A DNA stretch of 57,438 nucleotides from positions 1 through 57,438 of the forward strand of contig JAURVI010000024.1 in assembly GCA_030655515.1 (NCBI GenBank). The letters run 5' to 3'. Below the pieces are notes generated by a model. The model had not been told where the DNA came from, made no database searches, and was given only the letters and a program-made list of their open reading frames with translations. Position numbers and translations under genes: made by a program. Source of the stretch: Polaromonas sp. GTDB taxonomy: Bacteria; Pseudomonadota; Gammaproteobacteria; Burkholderiales; Burkholderiaceae_C. How positions within the stretch are numbered: position 1 is the stretch's first letter; each line of letters opens with the position of its first letter. Below are positions 35,599 to 44,643 of this stretch, in pieces.

Positions 35599-36495
35599 CT
35601 ACCGAATCATGCTGTCGATGCTCGCTGCCGCAAGCAGCAGGCTGAGCTGCACCAGCGACGCAAAGAAAGCGCCCATTGCCGTCGCGCGGCATGGCTTGCG
35701 AGCGAGACGCCAAGCCTTGTACAAGAAGTAGCTACCGCCGACCAGGGCGCCGACCACATACACCGGCCCGGCCCCAAACCATGCGGGCAGCAGCGACGCC
35801 AACAGGAGTGCAAGTGTGCTGGCAAACACGATCTGTGCAGCCCGTTGCGGTCCGACCACCACCGGCAGCATCGGCACACCAGCGGCTGCATAGTCGGACT
35901 GGTTGGCGATGGCCAGACTCCAGAAATGGGGGGGAGTCCACAAGAACAAAACCAACGCCAATAAGAGCGGTAGTGGTCCGAGAATCGGGTCAACCGCAGC
36001 CGCTCCGGCAAGCACGGCAAAGCTGCCCGCAAGTCCGCCAATCACGATGTTGAGCCAGGTTCGGCGTTTCAACCACACGGTGTAGACTCCCGCGTAAAAG
36101 AATGCGCCCAGAAAGACAAAGAGCGCCGACGTTGCATTGATGACGGCCCACGTCGCCAACACCGACCCGGCCAACAGCGCGGCAATGAGCCAGAGCCAGA
36201 CCGGCGTGTGCGCCAGCGCACCGGTCACGAAGGCACGGTTTCGAGTGCGGGCCATCAGACGGTCGCTCTCATACTCGTAGTACTGATTGAAAGCCCCCGC
36301 GCTGGCCGACGAGAGAAAGACCGCCAGCGCCAGTACCAACCATTGCACAGCGCTCGGAGACGCGCCCGGCGTCACCGCCATACCGGCCAGCCCGGTGATC
36401 ATGATCATCACGCCGATGCGCAGTTTGAACACCCCGAGCACATTGCGTGCGAGACGTGTGAACGGATGACCAGCCTGAGCGAGTGTCGAACTCAT
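35599..36495 (-). CDS. ctaB: Protoheme IX farnesyltransferase (heme O synthase)
   Basis: UbiA-family membrane prenyltransferase that turns heme B into heme O. The ATG at 36,495 gives 298 residues; the ORF could extend into coxA-like DNA but has no family match there. The prenyl-diphosphate site is SAGAFNQYYEYESDRLMARTRNR (Asn-rich/Asp motif, here with Glu at the first acidic place), and the second signature is LFLWTPPHFWSLAIANQSDYAAAG. About seven to nine helices are visible. It starts 11 bp after the heme-copper subunit I gene ends. With ctaA nearby it suggests that heme O or A is used by the oxidoreductase of this block. Confidence 0.93.
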   Translation of the reverse strand: MSSTLAQAGHPFTRLARNVLGVFKLRIGVMIMITGLAGMAVTPGASPSAVQWLVLALAVFLSSASAGAFNQYYEYESDRLMARTRNRAFVTGALAHTPVWLWLIAALLAGSVLATWAVINATSALFVFLGAFFYAGVYTVWLKRRTWLNIVIGGLAGSFAVLAGAAAVDPILGPLPLLLALVLFLWTPPHFWSLAIANQSDYAAAGVPMLPVVVGPQRAAQIVFASTLALLLASLLPAWFGAGPVYVVGALVGGSYFLYKAWRLARKPCRATAMGAFFASLVQLSLLLAAASIDSMIR

Positions 36496-36505
36496 GATCG
36501 CGACT

Positions 36506-38209
36506 CTAGCTGAGCCCCCATACCGTGGAGAGGTATTTCCAGTTAATGAAGTAGTACAGCACAAAGGCCACCAGAAAGACCATCGCCAGTACGAACGTGC
36601 CCGGTGCGGCAAACCCGGCGGAGCCGTAGCTCTGCACCACCACCGTCGAAGCAGGTGTCTGTGGAATCGGCGTAAACGTGGCGCTCTGTTTACCAGGATC
36701 GAGCCGCTTCCCCCACAACAGCGAACCGACGGTCACATAGATGTAAATCGCGCCGCCCGCGATGGCCGCTACGCCGGAAATGCCGACCAGTCCCATCATC
36801 AAGTAGGCCGCACCCGGCCATTCGTAGGCCTGAACAGCACCGGCGAATGCCATATCCCAGTGTCGACGTGAGACACCGAGCGTGCCGGCGCCCATCATCA
36901 CGAGGCAGAAGAAATACATGGAAAAACCAAACAGATAGGGTTGCAGCTTGGCCAGTCCGGGCGCGATCATCTCGCGCTTGAACAGTACCGGGATCAGAAA
37001 ATAGGTGAGCGCCATGAATGACAGCGTGGTGCCAACGACGACCGTGGCATGGAAGTGCCCGGGAACGTAAATGGTATTGTGAATGATCATGTTGAGCTGC
37101 TCGGTGCCCATCATGACACCGGAGATGCCGCCGAGGAAGCCAAAGCCGATCAGAGAGATGAACATGCCCGAAAACACCGGATTTCCCCACGGCGCCTTGC
37201 GCAACCATTCGAACAGGCCGTTGGTGTAGCCCTTTTGTCGCTGTGCTACTTCAATCGCGCCGGGAATAGTCAAACCGTGGATCATCGAGGCCAGAACGGC
37301 GAAGTACATGAAGTAGCTGGTGTTCACCACCTTCCATGCGGTACTTACACCCGGATCGGCAAGCAGGTGGTGCGCGCTGGCCAGTTGCAGGAAGAGGATG
37401 TAGAGCAGAAATGCCCCCCGGCTCACGCGCTCCGACATCGGTTTGGCATTGAACGCAATGGCGGCAATGGCATACCAGATGGAGATATGGACAGCCACGT
37501 TAATTTGCTGGGATGAGTGACCAAACGCCCACCAGATGGTGCGGTATATCAGCGGATCGACATGTTGTATGAGTCCGATCGACAGGAAGAAGGTCGGAAT
37601 AAGGATGATCGCACCGGATGTGATGGTGAACACCGCGATGATGCACGCCACGATCGCGCCAAAGGTCACCAGCGGTACCGAACCCTGGTAGGTCTTGTCC
37701 CGCTTCGCAATCACCAGTGTCCCCAGGAACACAAAGCAGGCGATCAGGGCGCCGACCGCGAACAGGATCAGGCCGAGATAAAACCACGGTGACGCCATCA
37801 TTGGCACGTAGGACGTCATCATGACGCTGGAGCCGCCTTGAAAGACGGCCACGTTGTTCATGATCGCGCCAATCAGCATCAATGCAAACGCAAGCCATGC
37901 GAACCGGGGCGTGGCAAGTCGACAGCGCAGCAGTGTTGAGGAGCAAAAATAGAGGACCGCGACTTCGAAAAAGATGATCCAGAAGATCAGCATGTCGATG
38001 CCGTGTGCGGTCAGTACCTGGTAAAACGTGTCGGCTTCGAGCCAATGTACGGCGGGCCATCGCGTCAGCACCACGCCTATTGCCAGGATGCCACCGAGCA
38101 GCAGGAAAACCACCGCCACCACGGCGTTGACCAGCATCAATTTTTCGGCCTGCGCCTCAAATTGCAAACCTGAGCGTGGACAGGTCCGGTAAGTTGTTGT
38201 GTTGGACAT
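36506..38209 (-). CDS. Heme-copper oxidoreductase subunit I without the oxidase tyrosine (candidate NO reductase)
   Basis: A 567-residue membrane protein with 12 or more helices. Low-spin heme ligand H69 is in LTAHGIDML. Copper-site ligands are H231 (WWAFGHSSQQIN) and H280/H281 (ASAHHLLADPG); heme ligands in helix X are H385 and H387 (PGHFHATVV). The residue four after H231 is Gln235, not the Tyr that is cross-linked to His in A- and B-type oxidases, and the usual Glu two after H231 is Ser. Loss of this Tyr is expected in NO reductases of the superfamily. It pairs with a CuA subunit II 12 bp upstream, as reported for some alternative NO reductases (for example eNOR). Lying between nirS and the d1 operon also favours NO as substrate. 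Which subfamily it belongs to cannot be fixed by eye. Confidence 0.85.
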   Translation of the reverse strand: MSNTTTYRTCPRSGLQFEAQAEKLMLVNAVVAVVFLLLGGILAIGVVLTRWPAVHWLEADTFYQVLTAHGIDMLIFWIIFFEVAVLYFCSSTLLRCRLATPRFAWLAFALMLIGAIMNNVAVFQGGSSVMMTSYVPMMASPWFYLGLILFAVGALIACFVFLGTLVIAKRDKTYQGSVPLVTFGAIVACIIAVFTITSGAIILIPTFFLSIGLIQHVDPLIYRTIWWAFGHSSQQINVAVHISIWYAIAAIAFNAKPMSERVSRGAFLLYILFLQLASAHHLLADPGVSTAWKVVNTSYFMYFAVLASMIHGLTIPGAIEVAQRQKGYTNGLFEWLRKAPWGNPVFSGMFISLIGFGFLGGISGVMMGTEQLNMIIHNTIYVPGHFHATVVVGTTLSFMALTYFLIPVLFKREMIAPGLAKLQPYLFGFSMYFFCLVMMGAGTLGVSRRHWDMAFAGAVQAYEWPGAAYLMMGLVGISGVAAIAGGAIYIYVTVGSLLWGKRLDPGKQSATFTPIPQTPASTVVVQSYGSAGFAAPGTFVLAMVFLVAFVLYYFINWKYLSTVWGLS

Positions 38210-38221
38210 CTTGAGACCCCT

Positions 38222-38761
38222 CTATTTGACGTAAATGCGACCGACCATCGTGTGATGGTTGATTCCGCAGTATTCATTACAAACTACCGAGTAAGTGCCG
38301 GACTGATTCGGAGTTACCGTGATGACGTGCTCATAACCGGGCACAATTTGAATGTTGATGTTGGCCGGCTGCAGAGAGAATCCATGGTTGTAGTCGAGTG
38401 AGGTCAGGTGCAGGCGATAGCTCTTGCCCTTCTCGAACTCGATGATCGGCCAGAAATTCCAGAGCCGTGCGATCATGTACACGTCGCTGCCTGCGGGTGG
38501 TGCAATGACCGGGATATTGGCGTCGGTCTCCGTGCGCACGGTGTATTTGTCAACCACGGCCTGTGCCTTTTTCATAAAAAGCTCGGGCGTTGTTTTGTAC
38601 GTTTCGGTCGAAAGGTTCTGTTTGCCATAAATGTGCCAGCCGACCATCATGGCGAACATGATGAGGCACCAGACAAGGGCTATGACAATCCAGGTTCCTT
38701 CAACGCGGTCGAGCGGATGCTTCCACCAAAGACGCTCTGACGGGGGCAGGATGGCGCTCAT
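38222..38761 (-). CDS. CuA-containing subunit II of the heme-copper oxidoreductase
   Basis: A 179-residue subunit with one N-terminal membrane helix (about 22-44, GTWIVIALVWCLIMFAMMVGWHIYG) and a periplasmic cupredoxin domain. The CuA ligands are complete: H126 (DYNHGFSLQ) and C161-x3-C165-x3-H169-x2-M172 (CNEYCGINHHTM). It takes electrons from a cytochrome c, perhaps the c551-like protein at 41,807. It is short for subunit II, with only one helix as in ba3-type enzymes. It is co-transcribed with subunit I (12-bp gap) and with a 51-residue gene 51 bp upstream. Confidence 0.92.
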   Translation of the reverse strand: MSAILPPSERLWWKHPLDRVEGTWIVIALVWCLIMFAMMVGWHIYGKQNLSTETYKTTPELFMKKAQAVVDKYTVRTETDANIPVIAPPAGSDVYMIARLWNFWPIIEFEKGKSYRLHLTSLDYNHGFSLQPANINIQIVPGYEHVITVTPNQSGTYSVVCNEYCGINHHTMVGRIYVK

Positions 38762-38812
38762 ATTGACGTCCTTCTAGTTCAGGTTGTTCAGACCGGTGTG
38801 GTGCATCGACAT

Positions 38813-38968
38813 TTACTTGGCAAGTGGAACTGTCAGGATGTCAATCACCCCCCAGAGCGTGTAGACGATCATGGGGATCATCACGCCGAGAAAAAGCAGG
38901 ATAAACGGGTTGTCAAGCAATTTCTGCATAAATGGCACCGGTTCATTGTCAGTATTCGTGTCGCTCAT
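38813..38968 (-). CDS. Small single-helix membrane protein, first gene of the heme-copper operon
   Basis: A 51-residue ORF: ATG at 38,968 with GAGAGG 9 bp upstream, stop TAA at 38,813. The polar N-terminus MSDTNTDNEPVPFMQKLLDN is followed by one strongly hydrophobic helix (PFILLFLGVMIPMIVYTLWG) and a short tail ending in LAK. Small one-helix subunits are common in heme-copper enzymes (CcoQ, subunit IV of ba3). Its place 51 bp before the CuA subunit gene, on the same strand, makes it a likely extra subunit. I do not recognise a named family. Confidence 0.7.
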   Translation of the reverse strand: MSDTNTDNEPVPFMQKLLDNPFILLFLGVMIPMIVYTLWGVIDILTVPLAK

Positions 38969-39054
38969 TTCGATACCTCTCAAAGATGTCTTTGCAATGT
39001 GGATTAAAGAAAAACAATGGAGGAAAGTATGCGTGTGCAGTTGCGCGCCGGTAT

Positions 39055-39068
39055 TTGATCCAGCACAA
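39055..39068 (-). promoter_or_regulatory. Weak Fnr/Dnr-like site upstream of the heme-copper operon
   Basis: TTGATCCAGCACAA: one perfect half-site TTGAT and a degenerate second half (CACAA against ATCAA), spaced by four bases. It is 87 bp upstream of the 51-residue gene. It is a candidate only. Confidence 0.3.
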
Positions 39069-39102
39069 GAAAAATGCGAAATGTCGAAGATGGATCGCGA
39101 AA

Positions 39103-39521
39103 TCAGTGGGTACGCGCTGGCCCAGCGTTAAACCACGTTCTTAGAAGTGTTATTCGACATCCACATTCCTCTTCGCCCGCATGGCCGAGACTCCCGACTG
39201 CGAGCCCTTGGGCCGGATGGCTGCCTGGCACAAGGCTCACAAGGCGTTCCTCGTCGATGAAGTAAAAGTAGTCATGCGGGCACTTGCCCGTATCGCTTCT
39301 GAGGTAGGTCTTGCCGCTGACCTCTTGTGCATGCGCGCGGATGCGTAGCGGCTCGGAAAACTGTGCGTAGTCAAAAATGCGCACGCCTTTCTGTACAAAA
39401 AACGGCCCATTCTTCCCGCGTAGCACGCCTCAGGCAGGGTGCTCGAGATCACAATGCGCTCATAGCACGACAGCACTCCATGCATGTTGACCGCGTAGCG
39501 ATTGACCAGTTGTGTTTTCAT
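39103..39521 (-). pseudogene. Decayed gene of a mobile-element-associated family
   Basis: The minus-strand frame from ATG 39,521 opens with MKTQLVNRYAVNMHGVLSCY and ERIVISSTLPEACYAGRMG. The coding sense then moves to another frame near 39,420, where VRIFDYAQFSEPLRIRAHAQEV is joined to SGKTYLRSDTGKCPHDYFYF and then decays. From memory this matches a much longer protein found in many copies in beta- and gammaproteobacteria, in which those two blocks lie far apart. So there is a frameshift, an internal deletion and loss of the 3' end. An exact 8-bp inverted repeat lies just upstream. No function is claimed. Confidence 0.55.
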
Positions 39522-39528
39522 GATCTTG

Positions 39529-39548
39529 TCTCGTCAGCCATGACGAGA
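39529..39548. repeat. Perfect 8-bp inverted repeat near the decayed gene
   Basis: TCTCGTCA GCCA TGACGAGA, 8 bp upstream of the first codon of the decayed gene. It could be an operator or the end of the mobile element from which the fragment derives. Confidence 0.4.
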
Positions 39549-39657
39549 TATGGCGCTATTTGTTTGGTTCCGGCTTGTCCTAGGATAAACGCTGACTGTT
39601 AACGTCTGCTCACTGGTTTCCGTATTTCGTGGCGCTCCCGGTAATGTTGTCGATTTT

Positions 39658-39671
39658 TTGATCTAAGTTAA
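39658..39671 (+). promoter_or_regulatory. Putative Dnr/Fnr box upstream of nirS
   Basis: TTGATCTAAGTTAA: a perfect left half-site TTGAT, four-base spacer, and right half GTTAA (three of five positions match ATCAA). It is 122 bp upstream of the nirS start, a normal place for an activator site of this family. The dnr gene in this window could encode the activator. Confidence 0.5.
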
Positions 39672-39753
39672 GGACGAAGCTCGAGATCCCGGCGGACAAT
39701 GTCGTTGCTCGGACGAATAGTTGCAGCCTTCGACGAGCCCGGATTTCCACTGA

Positions 39754-41526
<1,773 letters not shown>

Positions 41527-41586
41527 CCGAAAATGCCAGTGCAACACTGCCCTAGGTCCAATGCTGTTCATTGAAGCGCTACAACC

Positions 41587-41655
41587 CCGTTCGCCCTGAG
41601 CCTGTCGAAGGGTCGTCACAGTGCAAACAGGCTTCGACAAGCTCAGCCCGAACGG
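41587..41655. repeat. Inverted pair of REP-like units after nirS
   Basis: Left unit 41,587-41,610 (CCGTTCGCCCTGAGCCTGTC..) and right unit 41,632-41,655 (CTTCGACAAGCTCAGCCCGA..). The right unit matches the reverse complement of the left at 21 of 24 positions, so the pair can fold into a long hairpin with a 21-base loop. This REP-like family is common in environmental proteobacteria. It lies 60 bp past the nirS stop and may protect or end the transcript. Confidence 0.8.
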
Positions 41656-41714
41656 TTAAGCGAACAGTATTGGCACTAGGTCAGATTGACGATTGGACCG
41701 ATTTGGCGGTAAGG

Positions 41715-41750
41715 AAAGCCACCGTATTTTCTGGATAGGGTGGCTTTTTT
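41715..41750 (+). terminator. Rho-independent terminator between nirS and the cytochrome c gene
   Basis: Stem AAAGCCACC/GGTGGCTTT (9 bp) with a 15-base loop, followed by a run of T residues (GGCTTTTTTCGG). It is about 190 bp after nirS and 57 bp before the next gene, so the cytochrome c gene probably has its own promoter. Confidence 0.8.
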
Positions 41751-41806
41751 CGGAGTTGATCAATACGGTCAACGAATTTTGATCCTACATCTTTGGGGTA
41801 AATTTT

Positions 41807-42127
41807 ATGAAGCGCTCTCTTTCCCTCACTGCTCTCCCCCTCACTGCTCTGATGCTGGCCTTCGGTGCCCAGGCCGCAGCGCCTGAAGAAGCCATGAACA
41901 AAGCCGGATGCATGGCTTGTCATGCCAAAGACAAAAAAATGGTTGGGCCGGCCTTCAAGGACATTGCGGCCAAATACAAAGGGCAGGAAGTCATTGCCAA
42001 GCTGATGGAAAAAGTTCGTAAAGGTGGGGCCGGCGCTTTTGGCCCTGTGCCCATGGCACCCAATGGGGCTGACAAAATCAATGACGCGGATTTGAAAGCT
42101 GCGATTGAGCTCATTCTGAAAACATGA
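41807..42127 (+). CDS. nirM: Cytochrome c551-like electron carrier (NirM-like)
   Basis: A small periplasmic cytochrome c of 106 residues with a signal peptide (about 1-24, cleavage after AQA/AAA). The heme site is C35-M-A-C-H39 and the Met ligand is M83 in GPVPMAPNGAD, the normal spacing for cytochrome c8/c551. It follows nirS and is the likely electron donor to NirS and perhaps to the CuA subunit. The gene symbol rests on family and position. Confidence 0.85.
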   Translation: MKRSLSLTALPLTALMLAFGAQAAAPEEAMNKAGCMACHAKDKKMVGPAFKDIAAKYKGQEVIAKLMEKVRKGGAGAFGPVPMAPNGADKINDADLKAAIELILKT

Positions 42128-42142
42128 CGCGCAGGGCACAGA

Positions 42143-42528
42143 TTGAAAAATCTGTTGCTGATTCTTGTCATTGAGACGGGTGGTCGTCATGTGTCGCTGG
42201 TAGTTGACGATTATCTTCACATCATTCATCGCTTCGCATCACGGTTTGTCCTGCATGGCGAACCGGATTTTTCATTCTGCGGACGCTACGTTTATTTGGG
42301 CTCCCGTGACGGCTTGATCACCAAGTGCGATCTCTTGGCTCTGTTCATGGGTGCCGAGGTTTTGTGCGGGATTGGATAGGGGAAATCTGGTCGTGTTGGG
42401 CGATGGCCGCTGGGTCATGGTTGTCAACTCTGAGTCGCACACACTGGTGATTTTGGATGCAGGCTTGTACCTGGCTCGCTCCTATGCAGCCACCGCAATT
42501 GGCGGCATGTTGTTCACCGGTGCATGAC
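42143..42528 (+). pseudogene. Decayed d1-propeller gene fragment (nirN-like)
   Basis: Starting 15 bp after the cytochrome gene, the frame reads FVLHGEPDFSFCGRYVYLGS then RDGLITKCDLL, which aligns to NirN of this window (YALHGGPKFSPEGRYVYFAS, RDGWIAKYDIW). At about 42,378 the frame breaks at a TAG. One base on, GNLVVLGDGRWVMVVNSESH and TLVILDAGLYLARSY continue the same NirN segment (NMAVSSDGRFAMVANYLPH, TLVALDT). The fragment covers only about 120 residues of the propeller. It lacks start, heme c domain and most blades, and ends at 42,528. It is the remnant of a second NirN/NirF-type gene. Confidence 0.8.
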
Positions 42529-42629
42529 GCGCAAGCTCGTAAGAGATTCATCGTGGTGTTCAAGCTTGTCAGTGCCTGCGTGCTAGACTGAAAAACTGCC
42601 CTAACATCGATGAATGAACGCATAAATGC

Positions 42630-43583
42630 ATGAATGCTAATAAGAAGGATTCCCGTATCACTTTGCTGCGGCGTACGGCGCTACTTTGTGCCCTGATCGT
42701 CATCACGATTGTCGGTATCAGCGCTTTCATTCGCCTGTCCGGCGCCGGGCTGGGATGTTCGCCGTGGCCCCACTGCTATGGTCAGACTTTACGTGATGAA
42801 CAGCACGGTATGCCACGAGCGACGGACACGCAAGCGGGCCAGTCGGTCATCGTAGCCCGTTTTGCGCATCGGTTTCTCGCGGTTCTCCTGCTGCCGCTTA
42901 TGCTGGTCCTGGTGCTTGGTGGATTTACCATGCAGCCGCAGCGTTGGAACGAACGCTGGACTGCGCTACTCGCGCTCACTCTGGTGCTATTTCTCGCCGT
43001 GCTTGGGCGCTGGACTGCCGGGGCGCGGGTGCCAGCGGTGACCTTAGGCAACTTGCTTGGTGGGTTCTTGTTGTTTGGACTTTGCTGGCGAATGGCCGTC
43101 ATCGGGCGAGGTCAGTCGGATGGACCTTTGCTTTCCCGGCAGACACGGGGCTGGCGAGGCGTCGCCGTTGCCATCCTGCTGTCGCAGATCGTGCTTGGCG
43201 GTCTGGTCAGCAGCAGCTTTGCCGGACTCAGTTGCCCGAATTTCACGGACTGCATCATACCCACACCCGTTCCATGGGCAGCGTTGAATCCTCTGCGTGA
43301 GCCTCACTTTGATTCGAGCATATTGTCCGTGAATGGGCAGGGCGCACTGGTGCATACGCTGCACCGGTGGGCTGCGGCTGTGGCGGCTTTGGCTGTGAGT
43401 GCAGCCGCGATCACCCTCTTGCGAAGTGGACGACGATGGGTTGGGTTTTCCCTGTTGTTCTTGGTGGGGATTCAGCTAGCAGCGGGTGTGTTGCTGGTTC
43501 ACAATGGACTCCCTCTGGCCTTGGCGGTAGCGCACAACGGTGTTGCCGCGCTACTGCTGGCAAATCTACTGAGCGTTGACTGA
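42630..43583 (+). CDS. ctaA: Heme A synthase, COX15/CtaA family
   Basis: Eight-helix membrane enzyme that oxidises the methyl group of heme O to make heme A. 317 residues. The heme-ligand His are seen in VARFAHRFLAVLL, LVHTLHRWAAAV and LAVAHNGVAALL. Both Cys pairs typical of one CtaA class are present (GLGCSPWPHCYG and GLSCPNFTDC). The start is ATG 42,630, without a strong ribosome site. It lies on the strand opposite to ctaB, beyond nirS. Its 3' end abuts a broken carbonic anhydrase gene. Confidence 0.9.
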   Translation: MNANKKDSRITLLRRTALLCALIVITIVGISAFIRLSGAGLGCSPWPHCYGQTLRDEQHGMPRATDTQAGQSVIVARFAHRFLAVLLLPLMLVLVLGGFTMQPQRWNERWTALLALTLVLFLAVLGRWTAGARVPAVTLGNLLGGFLLFGLCWRMAVIGRGQSDGPLLSRQTRGWRGVAVAILLSQIVLGGLVSSSFAGLSCPNFTDCIIPTPVPWAALNPLREPHFDSSILSVNGQGALVHTLHRWAAAVAALAVSAAAITLLRSGRRWVGFSLLFLVGIQLAAGVLLVHNGLPLALAVAHNGVAALLLANLLSVD

Positions 43584-43832
43584 TAACCGCGCGAGCCGTC
43601 ATAGGGCGGCACGAAGGTGCCGACATTGCGCACCAGGAACGAATTCTCCAGGGCCGATGCCGGTCAGCAGATAAGGAGCCAGGCGCGAGCCGGAGCAGCC
43701 AATGAACAGGATGATCGGATGCTGACCTTCCTTGACCAGGGTCGGAAATTGTTCCTGAAGCCCCGGGAACGTATATTCGCGGAACCCCGGCGCAGCCGCG
43801 CCAGCAGCTCGTCAGGCCCGGGAGACTTTTTT
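43584..43832 (-). pseudogene. Beta-carbonic anhydrase fragment, frameshifted and truncated
   Basis: On the minus strand the codons read DELLARLRR, then two extra G residues (CGCCGGGGTTCC) shift the frame, after which EYTFPGLQEQFPTLVKEGQ and HPIILFIGCSGSRLAPYLLT then GPGEFVLVRNVGTFVPPYDG match the N-terminal third of beta-carbonic anhydrase. The zinc motif CSDSR has become CSGSR, losing the catalytic Asp. The gene stops at the end of ctaA; the rest is missing. In related genomes, as I recall, an intact copy follows the narI-ppiC genes, so the fragment probably marks a deletion endpoint. Confidence 0.8.
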
Positions 43833-43842
43833 ACCGCGTCAG

Positions 43843-44631
43843 TTATTGAAGCAGCGGTGTCTCAGCCGCGTCGAGATCGACGCCCTCGATTAACGCTTCG
43901 CCGGCCAGCAGGCGAAGGTATTGGCGCAAGGCCGTGACGTAGGTTTTTTGCCTGAGAGACATCGCGACGGCGCCGCGAACTGCTTCGAAGGCTTGTTCAA
44001 CACCGGGTTCGCGTGCCAGGACTTCCACCACATGCAGGCCAAAACGGGAGTGAACGAGGCGCGGTAAAACGCCCACTTCAGCGTGACCGAACAGTTCCCT
44101 GGAAAATTCCGGTGCGCAGTCTTCCGTGGTGAGCCAGCCCAGGTCGCCGCCCTGCGCGCCACTGGGGCAGTTGGACAGGGTGGCCGCGGCGTTGGCAAAG
44201 CCATCGACCCGACTGCCATCATGGCAGCGCACGTCCAGCAGGGTCGTCTCTGCCCGGTTGCGCAGGGCCACCACGTCAACCCCCTGTGTCACCGCAAACA
44301 GGATGTGGCGCACCTGAACCCGTTCACCGGTGCTGTAGCTGCTTTGGTGGGCCGCGTGATGACGCCGGCAGGCTTCTTCAGAGGGATCGGGAATGGCCAG
44401 ACTCTGCACCAGCAGTGCTTCGATGGCGCTGGCAGCGTCTTCGCTGAGCACGCCATCGGCGCTCGGTGTGTCGCTGGCGGGCAGCAAGCCCTGGCCTTGG
44501 GCGGCCTGGCGAAGCAATTCGGAGCAGGCACGCTGACGCAACTCATCGGCTGCAAGCGCTTCCTCGGCGCCATGGAGCGCGACGCCGTTGATGCGGGCGA
44601 TGTCGGATTTCACAGGGACGTCCATCAGCAT
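43843..44631 (-). CDS. PpiC-type peptidyl-prolyl isomerase of the nar operon
   Basis: 262 residues. The N-terminal helical chaperone part (about 1-100) is followed by a parvulin domain (about 105-210) with VQVRHILFAVTQGVDV, SGAQGGDLGWLTTEDCAPEF and HSRFGLHVVEVLAREPG, the usual parvulin motifs. There is no signal peptide, so it is cytosolic (NifM-like) and probably helps fold or assemble nitrate reductase. It starts 12 bp after narI ends. Such an isomerase is common at the end of nar operons in betaproteobacteria. Confidence 0.88.
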   Translation of the reverse strand: MLMDVPVKSDIARINGVALHGAEEALAADELRQRACSELLRQAAQGQGLLPASDTPSADGVLSEDAASAIEALLVQSLAIPDPSEEACRRHHAAHQSSYSTGERVQVRHILFAVTQGVDVVALRNRAETTLLDVRCHDGSRVDGFANAAATLSNCPSGAQGGDLGWLTTEDCAPEFSRELFGHAEVGVLPRLVHSRFGLHVVEVLAREPGVEQAFEAVRGAVAMSLRQKTYVTALRQYLRLLAGEALIEGVDLDAAETPLLQ

Positions 44632-44643
44632 GGCTGGCTCTCC

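Noticed and set aside
41756..41772. TTGATCAATACGGTCAA upstream of the cytochrome c551 gene as an Fnr box
   Set aside because: The half-sites are separated by seven bases instead of four.
43617..43937. Plus-strand 106-codon frame after ctaA
   Set aside because: The opposite strand holds a clear carbonic anhydrase fragment; the plus frame has no family features.
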